NCBI RefSeq assembly: GCF_029887935.1
Contig: NZ_JARXRO010000020.1
Location: 495,876 to 559,875 of the forward strand
Length of the DNA: 64,000 nt
DNA from: Luteimonas kalidii
GTDB taxonomy: Bacteria > Pseudomonadota > Gammaproteobacteria > Xanthomonadales > Xanthomonadaceae
Direction: 5' to 3'
Every line of letters begins with the position of its first letter. Within the stretch, counting starts at the first letter, position 1. Below the pieces are notes generated by a model. It did no database searches. It saw nothing but the letters and a program-made list of their open reading frames with translations, and had not been told where the DNA came from. Positions 1 through 8,130 of the stretch are shown here, piece after piece. The position numbers and the translations under genes were made by a program.

Positions 1-1208
1 GCGAACTGTATTCGCCCGACAACGGTCCCGACGACCGCTTCGACCGGCCCGGCAGCGGGCTGTATGCCGAGATCGTGCTGCCCAACAGCAGCTGGATCTC
101 GCGTTCCGCCTCGGGCCCGCAGTTGCCCGAGGCGCCGATGCTGGCGGGCGGCGAGGAGCTGTTCGAGGGGCCCCTGCCGATGACCCGCAGCGACGGCACC
201 CCGGGCCAGGTATACCGCTACGGGCTGGGCATGGTCTGGGCGCCGCAGGAGTCCTCGCCCGAGGCCGAGTTCCCGTTCACCATCTACGTCATGGAGGACG
301 CCGGCACCGTGCCGCGGCAGGTGCGCGTGTTCCGCGCCGCGCTGTGGGGTTACCTCGGCATCGCCGGCGTGATCCTGCTGCTGCTGCAGACCCTGGTGCT
401 GCGCTGGAGCCTGTGGCCGCTGCGCAAGGTGATCGACGAGCTCACCCGGGTGCAGCGCGGACAGGCCAACCGCATGGGCGAGCGCCATCCGCGCGAGCTC
501 GAGCCGCTGACCGACAGCATCAACGCCCTGATCGAGAGCGAACGCGAGAACCTCGAACAACAGCGCAACACCATGTCCGACCTGGCCCACAGCCTGAAGA
601 CGCCGCTGGCGGTGATGCGCGCGCGGCTGGATTCGGATGCCGGCGATGGCGAACTGCGCGCCGACGTGGCCACCCAGCTGCAGCGCATGAACGACCTGGT
701 GAGCTACCAGCTCGGGCGCGCCGCGTCCACGGGGCACACGCTGTTCTCCGCGCCGATCGAGATCGAGCCCTACGCCGAGACCCTGGTGCAGGGACTGGAG
801 AAGATCTACGCCAGCAAGGGCGTGATCTGCGAGTTCGAGATCGATCCGGCCGCGCGCTTCCATGGCGAGCCGGGCGACCTGCAGGAACTGCTCGGCAACC
901 TGATCGAGAATGGCTTCAAGTGGGCGCGCGCGCGCGTGCTGCTCACCGTCAGGCCCGGTGCCAGCGCCCCGAACCGGCGGCCGGGCCTGCTGCTGGCGGT
1001 CGACGACGATGGCCCGGGCATTCCCGAGGACCGCATCCCGCTGGTGCTGCAGCGCGGGGTGCGTGGCGACGAACGCGTGCAGGGCCACGGCATCGGCCTG
1101 TCGATCGTGCAGGACATCGTGCGCAGTTATCGCGGCGAGCTGCAGGTGGGACGCTCGACCGAACTCGGCGGCGCGCGTTTCGAGGTACGGCTGCCGCCGG
1201 GGCTGTAG
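1..1208 (+). CDS. phoQ: PhoQ-like sensor histidine kinase (C-terminal part)
   Basis: The gene runs in from the left edge; its frame is open from base 3 and about 401 residues are visible. In order they are a periplasmic sensor segment, one membrane helix (about 334-410), a HAMP-like linker, the phosphoacceptor H-box with LAHSLKTPLAV (His codon 588-590), an N-box (LLGNLIENG), a G1 box (DDDGPGIP) and a G2 box (GHGIGLSIV). It should autophosphorylate on His and pass the phosphate to a response regulator, probably encoded just upstream outside the window. The sensor and kinase layout resembles the PhoQ group of Mg2+/cationic peptide sensors, but without the N terminus the name is provisional. Membrane-bound. 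It converges on mtfA with 19 bases between the stops. Confidence 0.85.
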   Translation, partial: ELYSPDNGPDDRFDRPGSGLYAEIVLPNSSWISRSASGPQLPEAPMLAGGEELFEGPLPMTRSDGTPGQVYRYGLGMVWAPQESSPEAEFPFTIYVMEDAGTVPRQVRVFRAALWGYLGIAGVILLLLQTLVLRWSLWPLRKVIDELTRVQRGQANRMGERHPRELEPLTDSINALIESERENLEQQRNTMSDLAHSLKTPLAVMRARLDSDAGDGELRADVATQLQRMNDLVSYQLGRAASTGHTLFSAPIEIEPYAETLVQGLEKIYASKGVICEFEIDPAARFHGEPGDLQELLGNLIENGFKWARARVLLTVRPGASAPNRRPGLLLAVDDDGPGIPEDRIPLVLQRGVRGDERVQGHGIGLSIVQDIVRSYRGELQVGRSTELGGARFEVRLPPGL

Positions 1209-1227
1209 CGGTATCCCGCAGGGCCGG

Positions 1228-1998
1228 TCAACGATGCGCCGCGGGCGCTCCGGGAGGCGGCCCGTAGAAGCGTTCGAGGTGCGCGGCGACGTCCGGGAAC
1301 GCATCGCGCAGGGTCCCGGGATCGCTGACGTGGTACTCGCTGCACACCGCGAAGAATTCTTCCGGCGCCTCGGCGGCGTACGGATCGATCGCGACTTCGC
1401 GCTCGGCGTCGACGTCGGCGGCGAAGCGGTCGTAGGCCTGCTGGAAATCGCGTGCCCACGCGCGCTGCCAGTCGCGCGGCAGCGGCGGGGTGCCGTCGAG
1501 GACGCCGTCGAGCGCATCGAGCTTGTGCGCCATCTCGTGCACCGCCACGCAGAAGCCGGCATGCGGGTCGTCGAGATCGGATTCGATGTCGGCCCACGAC
1601 AGGATCAGCGGGCCGCTGTCCCAGGCTTCGCCGATGAGGTCGTCGTCCCATTCGTGTAGCACGCCGGCGGCATCGACGTGGCTGCGGTTCACCCGGAACG
1701 CGTCGGGATAGACGATCAGCTGCGACCAGCCGTGCAGACCCTCGGCGCCGAACTCGAGCAGCGGCAGGCAGCACAGGGCGGCCAGGACCGCACGCCGGGT
1801 GTCGTCGAGCTGCAGCGGCTCGATCGGGGTGATGGTCTTGCGCTGCAGGAACTGCGAGGCCAGGGTGCGCAGCCGCTCGGCGCGGACCGGGTCCAGTGCG
1901 GCGATCCAGCGCACGCGCGCCAGCACCTGGTGCCAGGTGGCGTCGTCGATCGGGTCTGGCGCGCGGCCGAACAGCCGCTGGATCAGCCTTCCGGGCAC
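1228..1998 (-). CDS. mtfA: MtfA-type zinc metallopeptidase (M90 family)
   Basis: A 256-residue cytosolic protein with the zinc-binding HExxH motif (HEMAHKLD, about residue 153) and a downstream Glu-rich segment (PEEFFAVCSEYH) that supplies the third ligand in this family. E. coli MtfA (265 aa) is an aminopeptidase that binds the glucose repressor Mlc and so affects ptsG; whether Mlc exists here cannot be told. The start is GTG at 1998; the nearby small secreted protein ends 13 bases upstream, so the two may be co-transcribed on the minus strand. Length and motif order fit the family over its whole span. Nothing looks truncated. Confidence 0.9.
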   Translation of the reverse strand: MPGRLIQRLFGRAPDPIDDATWHQVLARVRWIAALDPVRAERLRTLASQFLQRKTITPIEPLQLDDTRRAVLAALCCLPLLEFGAEGLHGWSQLIVYPDAFRVNRSHVDAAGVLHEWDDDLIGEAWDSGPLILSWADIESDLDDPHAGFCVAVHEMAHKLDALDGVLDGTPPLPRDWQRAWARDFQQAYDRFAADVDAEREVAIDPYAAEAPEEFFAVCSEYHVSDPGTLRDAFPDVAAHLERFYGPPPGAPAAHR

Positions 1999-2011
1999 AA
2001 CCCCGGAATCC

Positions 2012-2293
2012 TCAGCGGATCATGCCCGGCAGGAAGCTGTGCCAGCGCGGGGCGCGCGTGGCCGCATCCGTTTCCCCGCCCCGTCGCGCAGGTGCGGGAC
2101 GTGCGCGCGTCGGTGCCACCGCGCGCTTGTCGGTGCGCACGGGTTCGAGTTCGGTGTCCGCCTCGGCGCTGACGGGGCAACCGGCGCCCGCGCCATTGGC
2201 GTCCATCATCGCGGGCTGGCGGGCCGCCGCGGGCAGCGCGGCGCAGCCCAGGAGCAGGCACAGCAGCACGCGGGTATTCGATCCAGAAGCCAT
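2012..2293 (-). CDS. Small secreted protein, unknown function
   Basis: A 93-residue protein with a typical Sec signal peptide (hydrophobic VLLCLLLGCAALPAAA, cleavage likely after AAA) and a short mature part rich in Ala, Arg and Pro. No domain is recognised. I chose the ATG at 2293 rather than the one at 2302, because GAAGGA lies 8 bases before 2293 and would overlap the 2302 start. The gene sits directly before mtfA on the same strand, 13 bases away, so it may be co-expressed with it. There is one Cys in the mature part (GCPVS) and one in the signal peptide. The latter (LLGCAAL) could be read as a weak lipobox, so a lipoprotein is an alternative. Confidence 0.6.
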   Translation of the reverse strand: MASGSNTRVLLCLLLGCAALPAAARQPAMMDANGAGAGCPVSAEADTELEPVRTDKRAVAPTRARPAPARRGGETDAATRAPRWHSFLPGMIR

Positions 2294-2450
2294 GGCAACC
2301 ATCCTTCGGCCAGTTGTTGCGGCGGCAACAAGTCACTATACCCCGGATGCGGCGGGGGGGCGGATGGTTGCAGGGGGTTGCGACAAGACGCCCGGCAGGC
2401 GCGACGGACCGCCTGCGCCGGCGGTGTCCCGCGTGGGCAGGCCGATCCAC

Positions 2451-2486
2451 GATAATCCCGCCATGGCCTCGATCCCCGCCCCGTGA
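2451..2486 (+). promoter_or_regulatory. Putative birA promoter and overlapping 7-codon ORF
   Basis: GATAAT at 2451-2456 looks like a -10 hexamer. Six bases later, at 2463, an ATG opens a seven-codon frame (MASIPAP) whose TGA (2484-2486) overlaps the GTG start of birA at 2483. No convincing -35 is seen. The mini-frame could be translated leaderlessly and hand ribosomes to birA; this is inference from spacing. Confidence 0.45.
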
Positions 2487-3481
2487 CCGCGTCCGCCGAC
2501 CGCGCGCTGCTGCAGCGCCTGGCTGCCGGTCCGGTGTCCGGGGACACCCTGGCGCGCGAGGCCGGGCAGACCCGGGCCGCGGTGTGGAAGCGGATCCAGG
2601 CCCTGCGCGAGGCGGGCGTGGCCATCGAGGCGCAGCCCGGGCGCGGCTACGTGCTGGCCGGGTCGGTCGACCTGCTGGACGCGCAGCGCATCCACGCAGC
2701 GTTGCCGCCGGCCCTCCAGGCGGACGTGGACACGCTGGAGGTCGCCTGGTCGCTGGATTCCACCAGTTCCGAACTGCTCCGCCGCACCCAGGCCGGGCGC
2801 GGGGTGCAGGTGCTGCTGGCCGAACGCCAGACCGGCGGACGCGGGCGGCGCGGCCGTCCCTGGGCCTCCCCGCTGGCGGCCAACCTGTACCTGTCGGTGG
2901 CGCGCCGTTTCGAGGGCGGGCTGGCGCGACTGGGCGGTCTGAGCCTCGTGGCCGGGGTGGCCGTGGTCGAGTCTCTGCGCGCGCTGGGCATCGGCCGGGC
3001 GGGGCTGAAGTGGCCCAACGACGTGGTCGTCGCCGACGGCGAGCGACTGCGCAAGCTCGGCGGGATCCTGGTCGAAGGTGGAGGCGAGCACGGTGGGCCC
3101 GCACGTGCGGTGATCGGCATCGGCCTCAACGTGCGGATGCCGGACGCCACTGGCGCCGGCATCGACCAGCCCTGGATCGACCTGCGCGCCCTCCACGACC
3201 CGCCGCCGCCGCGCGATGCCGTCGCCGCCGCCCTGCTCGGGACGCTCCTGCCCGCGTTGTCGGCCTTCGACCGGGAGGGACTGGCCCCGGTGCTGGCGCG
3301 CTATGCGGGCTGCGATGTCCTGGCCGGGCGCGAGGTACGCGTGCAGGCCGGCGACGGGGTCCACCAGGGAATGGCGCTCGGGCTTGCCGGCGACGGTGCG
3401 CTGCGCGTGCGCACCCCGCTCGGCGAACGCGTCTTCCACGCCGGCGAGGCGAGCCTGCGCACCGGCGGGAATGCGGGATGA
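2483..3481 (+). CDS. birA: Biotin-protein ligase / biotin repressor BirA
   Basis: A 332-residue bifunctional protein. Residues about 5-60 form a winged helix-turn-helix (TLAREAGQTRAAVWKRI), so it probably also represses biotin genes. The catalytic domain has the adenylate-binding GRGRRGRPW loop (about residue 118), the KWPNDV motif and the following LGGILVE strand; a small C-terminal beta domain ends the protein. It makes biotinyl-AMP and moves biotin to the acetyl-CoA carboxylase BCCP lysine. The start is a GTG at 2483, chosen because the helix-turn-helix begins right after it. The stop overlaps the coaX start as ATGA, which implies translational coupling. Confidence 0.95.
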   Translation: MTASADRALLQRLAAGPVSGDTLAREAGQTRAAVWKRIQALREAGVAIEAQPGRGYVLAGSVDLLDAQRIHAALPPALQADVDTLEVAWSLDSTSSELLRRTQAGRGVQVLLAERQTGGRGRRGRPWASPLAANLYLSVARRFEGGLARLGGLSLVAGVAVVESLRALGIGRAGLKWPNDVVVADGERLRKLGGILVEGGGEHGGPARAVIGIGLNVRMPDATGAGIDQPWIDLRALHDPPPPRDAVAAALLGTLLPALSAFDREGLAPVLARYAGCDVLAGREVRVQAGDGVHQGMALGLAGDGALRVRTPLGERVFHAGEASLRTGGNAG

Positions 3482-4215
3482 GCGCATGGGTGTTCGACCT
3501 CGGCAATTCGCGGCTCAAGTGCGCGCCGCTGGACCAGGACGGCCGCCTGGGCGAGGTGCTGGCGTTCGCGCACGACGGCCGAGCCCTGCAGGCCGGGTGG
3601 GAACGGGCGCTCCCGACCCGCATCGATGCCGCATACGTCGCGAGCGTCGCCGCGCCGACGCTGCGCGTGGCATTGCTTGACGCGCTCGCGTCGCGCTGCA
3701 GCCGGATCGGCCTGGCATCGACCCAGCGGCGCTGGGACGACCTTCGCATCGCCTATGCGGCGCCGGAGCGGCTGGGCGTGGACCGGTTCCTGGCGATGCT
3801 CGCCGCGCATGCGCGCGGCGGCGCATGGCTGGTGGCCGGCGTGGGCACTGCGCTCACGCTGGACCTGGTGGACGCCGACGGACGCCACCACGGCGGACGC
3901 ATCGCGCCGTCGCCCGCGCTGATGCGCGAAGCGTTGCACGGGCGCGCCGCGCAGTTGCCGCCGACCGGTGGCCGCTATCGGGAGTTCGCGGACGACACCG
4001 GAGACGCGCTGGCGTCCGGCTGCCTCGGCGCTGCACTGGCGCTGGTGGACCGCAGCCGCGAGGTTGCGGCGCAGCTGTGCGGCGGACCGGTGCCGGTGCT
4101 GCTGCACGGCGGCGGCGCCGACGCCCTGCTGCCGTACCTGGACCAGGCGGTGCCGGCACCGGCGCTGGTGCTGGAAGGCCTGGCGTGCTGGGCCCGGGTC
4201 GAGCGGACGTCCTAG
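3478..4215 (+). CDS. coaX: Type III pantothenate kinase
   Basis: A 245-residue enzyme that phosphorylates pantothenate as the first step of coenzyme A synthesis. It has the ASKHA-fold features of type III enzymes: an N-terminal phosphate loop (DLGNSRLK), the PERLGVDRF segment that shapes the pantothenate site, a second loop with GTALTLDLVD and the HGGRIAPS motif. Type III kinases need a monovalent cation and are not inhibited by CoA. It starts inside the birA stop codon (ATGA), the same birA-coaX pairing seen in many proteobacteria. Its TAG stop forms the first three bases of the -10 hexamer of the next gene. Confidence 0.94.
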   Translation: MSAWVFDLGNSRLKCAPLDQDGRLGEVLAFAHDGRALQAGWERALPTRIDAAYVASVAAPTLRVALLDALASRCSRIGLASTQRRWDDLRIAYAAPERLGVDRFLAMLAAHARGGAWLVAGVGTALTLDLVDADGRHHGGRIAPSPALMREALHGRAAQLPPTGGRYREFADDTGDALASGCLGAALALVDRSREVAAQLCGGPVPVLLHGGGADALLPYLDQAVPAPALVLEGLACWARVERTS

Positions 4216-4218
4216 AAT
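4213..4218 (+). promoter_or_regulatory. -10 element of the SPOR gene, inside the coaX stop
   Basis: TAGAAT at 4213-4218 shares its TAG with the coaX stop codon. The next ATG (4225) follows after six bases, so transcription from this site would start at or next to the ATG, giving a leaderless mRNA. No clear -35 is visible. Confidence 0.5.
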
Positions 4219-4224
4219 CGGACG

Positions 4225-5040
4225 ATGTTCGCGCGCGCCCTGATCGTCCTGCTGCTGATCCTCAACCTTGGCGTCGCGCTGTGGTGGGCGACCCGCGCCA
4301 AGGACGTGCCCCCACCCGCCGTGGCGCTGCCCGCGGGCGTCGAGCCGCTGCGCCTGCTGGGTGAGCCCGCGTCCGCGGCTGCGACCTTGCCTGCACCGCA
4401 GTCCGTGCCCGCGGTGCCGGCGCAGGCGCGCGGGCCAGCGACCGCCGACGGTCGCGCCGGTCCGGACGCCGGGCTCGAGCCCGGGCCCGAGCCCGGCCCC
4501 GAGCCCGAGTCCGCCACCGCGGCGCAGGCTGACCCGCCCCGGGACACCGTCGCCCTGCCCGACGCGGCCCAGTGCCATGCCTTCGGTCCGTTCGACGGGG
4601 CGCAGGCCGCGACGCGCGCTGCCGCGGCCTTGCGTCCCGCCGTGCTGCGCGTCGCCCTGCGCGAGGCGCGCAGCGCACCGCGCGGGTGGGACGTCCGGCT
4701 GGCAGGGCTCGCCGACCGGGCCGCAGCGGAGGCGATGGCCGCCCGCCTCGTCGCCGCCGGCTTCCGCGACCACTACCTCATGTCCGCCGACGCCGGAGGG
4801 CGGATCGACATCGCATTGGGACGTTTCGGCGGCGAGGACGCGGCCCGGCGGCATCGCATGGCGCTGCAGGCCGCGGGATTCGAGGCGGTGGAGGCGCCGA
4901 TCGGCGACGGCGGCCCGGTGCGGCAGTGGGTCGATGTCGCGACCGGGGCGCAGGCCGACCTGGCGGTGCTGCAGCGCGCCGCCGGCGCGACGCGGCGCGA
5001 GCCAATCGATTGCGCCGGGTTCGCCGCGGCTGGGCCCTGA
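4225..5040 (+). CDS. Membrane-anchored SPOR-domain protein
   Basis: A 271-residue inner-membrane protein. One N-terminal helix (ALIVLLLILNLGVALWW) anchors it; a long Pro/Ala/Glu-rich linker with a PEPG repeat follows (about residues 35-100), then a C-terminal periplasmic region (about 115-260) with the two alpha-beta repeats of a SPOR-like fold (CHAFGPFDGAQAA, RIDIALGRFGGEDAARR). SPOR domains bind glycan strands lacking stem peptides at the division site. The function here is inferred from architecture; sequence matches inside the domain are weak. It follows coaX with 9 bases between and has no good ribosome-binding site. Its promoter-like hexamer is described separately. Confidence 0.72.
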   Translation: MFARALIVLLLILNLGVALWWATRAKDVPPPAVALPAGVEPLRLLGEPASAAATLPAPQSVPAVPAQARGPATADGRAGPDAGLEPGPEPGPEPESATAAQADPPRDTVALPDAAQCHAFGPFDGAQAATRAAAALRPAVLRVALREARSAPRGWDVRLAGLADRAAAEAMAARLVAAGFRDHYLMSADAGGRIDIALGRFGGEDAARRHRMALQAAGFEAVEAPIGDGGPVRQWVDVATGAQADLAVLQRAAGATRREPIDCAGFAAAGP

Positions 5041-5051
5041 ATCGTCTGGGC

Positions 5052-5057
5052 TAGAAT
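5052..5057 (+). promoter_or_regulatory. -10 element for tRNA-Thr
   Basis: TAGAAT at 5052-5057, followed by GCCGCC, lies 28 bases before the mature tRNA 5' end. No clear -35 hexamer is found at the expected 17-base spacing. Confidence 0.45.
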
Positions 5058-5085
5058 GCCGCCGTCCGGTCGCGCCCGGGCCATC

Positions 5086-5161
5086 GCCGCTTTAGCTCAG
5101 CTGGTAGAGCAACCGCCTTGTAAGCGGTAGGTCATCCGTTCGAATCGGATAAGCGGCACCA
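5086..5161 (+). tRNA. tRNA-Thr (anticodon TGT)
   Basis: A 76-base tRNA with an encoded CCA end. The acceptor stem pairs GCCGCTT (5086-5092) with AAGCGGC (5151-5157); the D arm has AGCTCAGCTGG; the seven-base anticodon loop is CTTGTAA with TGT at 5119-5121, read as threonine; the T arm carries TTCGAATC. It is a single gene between the SPOR gene and arginase. There is no integrase or duplicated 3' end nearby, so it does not appear to be used as an attachment site. Confidence 0.96.
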
Positions 5162-5304
5162 GGGCCGGGATCCTGCCCGCCGCGTGCGGGGCAGCCGATT
5201 GCGCGCAATGCACGATCCGCGACGCCGCCGATGCTGCGGCGCGCCATCCATGCGGCCGCAGGGCATCGCTAGACTGCGGGCCCGATCCGCGCAGGAGCTG
5301 CCGC

Positions 5305-6228
5305 ATGCCACGACGCTATCCACCGGTTTCGATCTTCGGCGTGCCGACCGACGTCGGCGCAGGCACGCGCGGCGCCTCGATGGGGCCCGAAGCGCTGCGG
5401 GTCGCCGGTTTGGGCGAGGCGCTGGCGGCCCGCGGGGTCGATGTGGTCGACGCCGGCGACGTCGTCGGGCCCAAGAACCCTTGGCGCGGGCCGCAGGCGG
5501 GCTACCGTCATCTCGACGAGGTAGTGGCCTGGAACCGCGGCGTGTTCGAGGCCTCGTCGGGGATCCTCGGCGAGGGCCGGATGCCCGTGATGCTCGGCGG
5601 CGACCACTGCCTGGCGATCGGATCGATCGCCGCTGTCGCAGACCACTGCCGCCGCGCCGGCAGGGCGCTGCGCGTGCTGTGGCTGGACGCGCACACCGAT
5701 TTCAACACCAGCACGATCACGCCCTCGGGCAACGTCCACGGCATGCCGGTGGCGTGCCTATGCGGCATCGGCCCGGAAGCGCTGACCGGTATCGGCGGGC
5801 ACGTGCCGGCGATCGTTCCGGCACAGGTGCGGCAGCTCGGCATCCGCTCGGTGGACCAGGACGAGAAGCGGCTGGTCAAGGAGCACCGGCTCGACATCTA
5901 CGACATGCGCTACATCGACGAAGTGGGCATGAAGCGGGCGATGGAGCAGGCGCTGCAGGACCTTGCGCCGGACACCCACCTGCACGTGAGCTTCGACGTC
6001 GACATCCTCGATCCGACGATCGCGCCGGGCACCGGCACCCCGATTCCGGGCGGGGTGAACTATCGCGAGGCGCAGCTGATCATGGAGATGATCGCCGATA
6101 CCGGGTTGCTGGGTTCGCTCGATATCGTCGAGGTCAACCCGGCCCTGGATGCGCGCAACGCCACCGCCGAACTGGCGGTCGATCTGGTGGAGAGCCTGTT
6201 CGGCAAGTCGACCCTGATGCGGGACTGA
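5305..6228 (+). CDS. rocF: Arginase
   Basis: A 307-residue ureohydrolase that splits arginine into ornithine and urea. The manganese-binding motifs are all present: GGDHCLAIGS (about residue 93), DAHTDFNT (about 130) and SFDVDILDP (about 231), and the substrate-binding GNVHGMP follows the second motif. The length fits bacterial arginases and exceeds agmatinases only slightly. The absence of agmatinase-specific changes in the second motif and the N-terminal GVPTDVGAG start favour arginase. The ATG at 5305 has an AGGAG ribosome site 7 bases upstream; TAGACT at 5270-5275 may be its -10. It is transcribed alone. Confidence 0.93.
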   Translation: MPRRYPPVSIFGVPTDVGAGTRGASMGPEALRVAGLGEALAARGVDVVDAGDVVGPKNPWRGPQAGYRHLDEVVAWNRGVFEASSGILGEGRMPVMLGGDHCLAIGSIAAVADHCRRAGRALRVLWLDAHTDFNTSTITPSGNVHGMPVACLCGIGPEALTGIGGHVPAIVPAQVRQLGIRSVDQDEKRLVKEHRLDIYDMRYIDEVGMKRAMEQALQDLAPDTHLHVSFDVDILDPTIAPGTGTPIPGGVNYREAQLIMEMIADTGLLGSLDIVEVNPALDARNATAELAVDLVESLFGKSTLMRD

Positions 6229-6397
6229 GCCGTCTTGACGCGCCTTGCACATTGGTGAACGGCGCGGGGTCGTCCAGTCCCGCCGCGCCGTGCGGAAGCC
6301 CGCATTCAACGCGGCTTTCACGCCTCCACCGGTCTGATGTCCCTCGACGGGCGCGGATCCACTGCGACCGCATCGACGAGACTCGAGGAGAAACCAG

Positions 6398-6553
6398 ATG
6401 AAGCGTTTGATGGCCATGATGCTGCTTGCCATGTTCTCGGTGGGCATGCTGTCGGCGTGCAACACCACCAAGGGCTTCGGCCAGGATGTCGAGAAAGTCG
6501 GCGACAAGATCGGCGATGCGGCCGACGACACCGGCGGTACCGATCCGAAGTGA
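6398..6553 (+). CDS. Entericidin A/B-family lipoprotein
   Basis: A 51-residue small lipoprotein. The signal peptide (MKRLMAMMLLAMFSVGM) ends in a lipobox, LSAC, so the mature part begins with a lipidated Cys and is only about 31 residues (CNTTKGFGQDVEKVGDKIGD...). The GFGxDVxKxGxKI pattern is characteristic of entericidins, stress-inducible envelope lipoproteins whose E. coli members form a toxin/antidote pair; a single copy is seen here. A GAGGAG site lies 8 bases before the ATG. A strong terminator follows 22 bases after the stop, so it is probably a one-gene transcript. Confidence 0.88.
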   Translation: MKRLMAMMLLAMFSVGMLSACNTTKGFGQDVEKVGDKIGDAADDTGGTDPK

Positions 6554-6574
6554 GTGACTCCCGTATGGGGCGAG

Positions 6575-6600
6575 AAAAGCCGGCGAAAGCCGGCTTTTTT
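6575..6600 (+). terminator. Rho-independent terminator after the entericidin gene
   Basis: AAAAGCCGGC (6575-6584), loop GAAA, then GCCGGCTTTTTT. The 10-base stem, GNRA-like tetraloop and run of six T residues make this a textbook terminator. Confidence 0.92.
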
Positions 6601-6815
6601 CGTTCCGTGGACGCCCGGGCCAGCAGTGGCGGGCCCATCGATGAAGTCGCGATCGGGGCCGACTGAACACGCGCTCGCGCCCAGTCATTGTTGTGATCGA
6701 CGGCTTACGAAACCTTGATGCGGTCGTGATGGGGCGGCGGCGAAGATCAGTCCATCGAGGCGGACGCACACGTTCCGCAGCGATGACATTCCCACCCGAA
6801 CAAGGATTCCCAGTC

Positions 6816-7016
6816 ATGAACAAAGACATCATTGCCGGCAAGTGGACCCAGCTCAAGGGCCAGGCCCAGGCCAAGTGGGGCGACCTCACCGACGACGTGT
6901 TCGACGTTGCCGAAGGCGACAGCAAGTACCTCGCGGGCAAGCTGCAGGAGCGCTACGGCTGGGAGCGTGAGCGCGCCGAGCAGGAAGTGCGCGATTTCGA
7001 GAAGACCCTCAACTGA
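6816..7016 (+). CDS. CsbD-family stress protein
   Basis: A 66-residue acidic, soluble protein that matches the CsbD pattern over its full length: N-terminal [10 protein letters not shown], a central [15 protein letters not shown], and a C-terminal YGW followed by a charged helix. CsbD is a general-stress protein (SigB-controlled in Bacillus); the molecular role is unknown. I chose the ATG at 6816 because homology begins there, although the frame is open further upstream. It lies after the entericidin gene and before a terminator, and both small genes look like stress-response units with separate transcripts. Confidence 0.9.
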   Translation: MNKDIIAGKWTQLKGQAQAKWGDLTDDVFDVAEGDSKYLAGKLQERYGWERERAEQEVRDFEKTLN

Positions 7017-7078
7017 TCCCGCGCGGCCGCGCTTCGCCGCCGACGCGGGAGCGGGTCGCAGTGATCGATTCGTACGAA

Positions 7079-7111
7079 GAATGGGCCGGCATACGCCGGC
7101 CCATTCCTTTT
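7079..7111 (+). terminator. Terminator after the CsbD gene
   Basis: GAATGGGCCGGC (7079-7090), loop ATAC, GCCGGCCCATTC (7095-7106), then CTTTT. The 12-base perfect stem with a short T run lies 63 bases after the CsbD stop. Confidence 0.88.
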
Positions 7112-7189
7112 GAACGTATGTCGACGTCGGTGCTGAGCCGCGCGCTGGAGACTGCGGCATCCGCGCCCTGCGTTCCCATGCGACGCATC

Positions 7190-8011
7190 TCAGCGCCAGC
7201 CGCCGGGCGGGTCCTGCACGAACGTGCCCGGGAACGCCCGCGGACCCGCCGCGCCGTCTGTCCACCCGCGCGGGAGGATCCCGCGTGCCGCCAGCACATG
7301 CGGCGCGTCGTAGCGCAGCTGGCTGACCTGGGCCGGCCGCCGGCTGGCGCGCACGAACGAGGTCTGTCCCACGGGTGACCATTCGCGGGGGCCGTGGCCG
7401 GTGCCGATCCGCTGGCGAGCGTGGGCGTCATACCCGGCGCTGCGGTCCGAATGCGCCTGCGCAGCCTCCGCGGCGGGCGCATGGCGTCGCGAGGCAATGC
7501 GCTCCTCGCCACGCGCGATCGGCGGAGAGGGCCCGGACGCCGCGGGTGGCCAGGCGCGCTCACGGAACACCGCCACTCCGATCGTCCCGACGTTGCCGGC
7601 ACGGCCGGTGCGCGCGGCATAGCTGTCCTCCAGCGCGGTGAAGACGAACGCCGCCACGTCCTGGTAGGACTTGCGCCAGCCGTCGATCTCGGCGCTCTGC
7701 CACGGTGCCAGCACATAGCCGGTCTGGCCCGGGTGGGCCGTCTCGCCGGTGACGGCGTTGACCCCGTCCACCGACAGCACCACCAGCACGCGTTCGCCGC
7801 TGGTGTTGGTGAGGCGCACGCCGTAGCGGTGGCCGGGGGGGGCCGCGATCCAGGATTCACCCCGCGATGGATGGACGGGCAGCCATTGGCCGCGGTCGCG
7901 GTCGACGACGTCCACGCGTACCAGCGGACCTGCGGCGGTGAGGGCAGGCGTCGACGAGACGAGCAGCAGCAGGAGCAGACGCAGGACGGGGAAACGGGTC
8001 ATGGCGGGCAT
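7190..8011 (-). CDS. Secreted protein, unknown function
   Basis: A 273-residue protein with an N-terminal signal peptide (RLLLLLLVSSTPALTAAG, cleavage near residue 28). The mature N-terminal half looks like a compact beta-rich domain (RYGVRLTNTSGERVLVVLSVDGVN, then HPGQTGYVLAPWQ and FVFTALEDSYAARTG), a pattern I cannot tie to a named family. The C-terminal half (about 165-273) is low-complexity, rich in Ala, Pro, Arg and Ser, and is probably disordered. It is divergent from trpS with 119 bases between the starts. Two starts are possible, 8011 and 8002; I kept the longer one. No operon partner is seen. Confidence 0.65.
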   Translation of the reverse strand: MPAMTRFPVLRLLLLLLVSSTPALTAAGPLVRVDVVDRDRGQWLPVHPSRGESWIAAPPGHRYGVRLTNTSGERVLVVLSVDGVNAVTGETAHPGQTGYVLAPWQSAEIDGWRKSYQDVAAFVFTALEDSYAARTGRAGNVGTIGVAVFRERAWPPAASGPSPPIARGEERIASRRHAPAAEAAQAHSDRSAGYDAHARQRIGTGHGPREWSPVGQTSFVRASRRPAQVSQLRYDAPHVLAARGILPRGWTDGAAGPRAFPGTFVQDPPGGWR

Positions 8012-8130
8012 CTCGTGATGGACCGATCCGGCGAACGCATGGAGGCAGGCGGTGGGGTTGCGCGGAGGGGCGTTCCCCGCCAGCGGTTAAACTGCGGCCC
8101 CGCTTCCGCAGCCGCCTCCGGTGCCCCGCA

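Noticed and set aside
4480..4520. Short PEPG-type tandem repeat in the SPOR gene
   Set aside because: It is the coding sequence of the Pro/Glu linker with imperfect units, not an independent DNA repeat.
5086..5161. tRNA-Thr as a genomic island attachment site
   Set aside because: No integrase, no direct repeat of the 3' end and no composition change nearby.
6693..6815. N-terminal extension of the CsbD protein
   Set aside because: The extension is Arg-rich and unlike the family, and the natural start (6816) matches the homologous N terminus.
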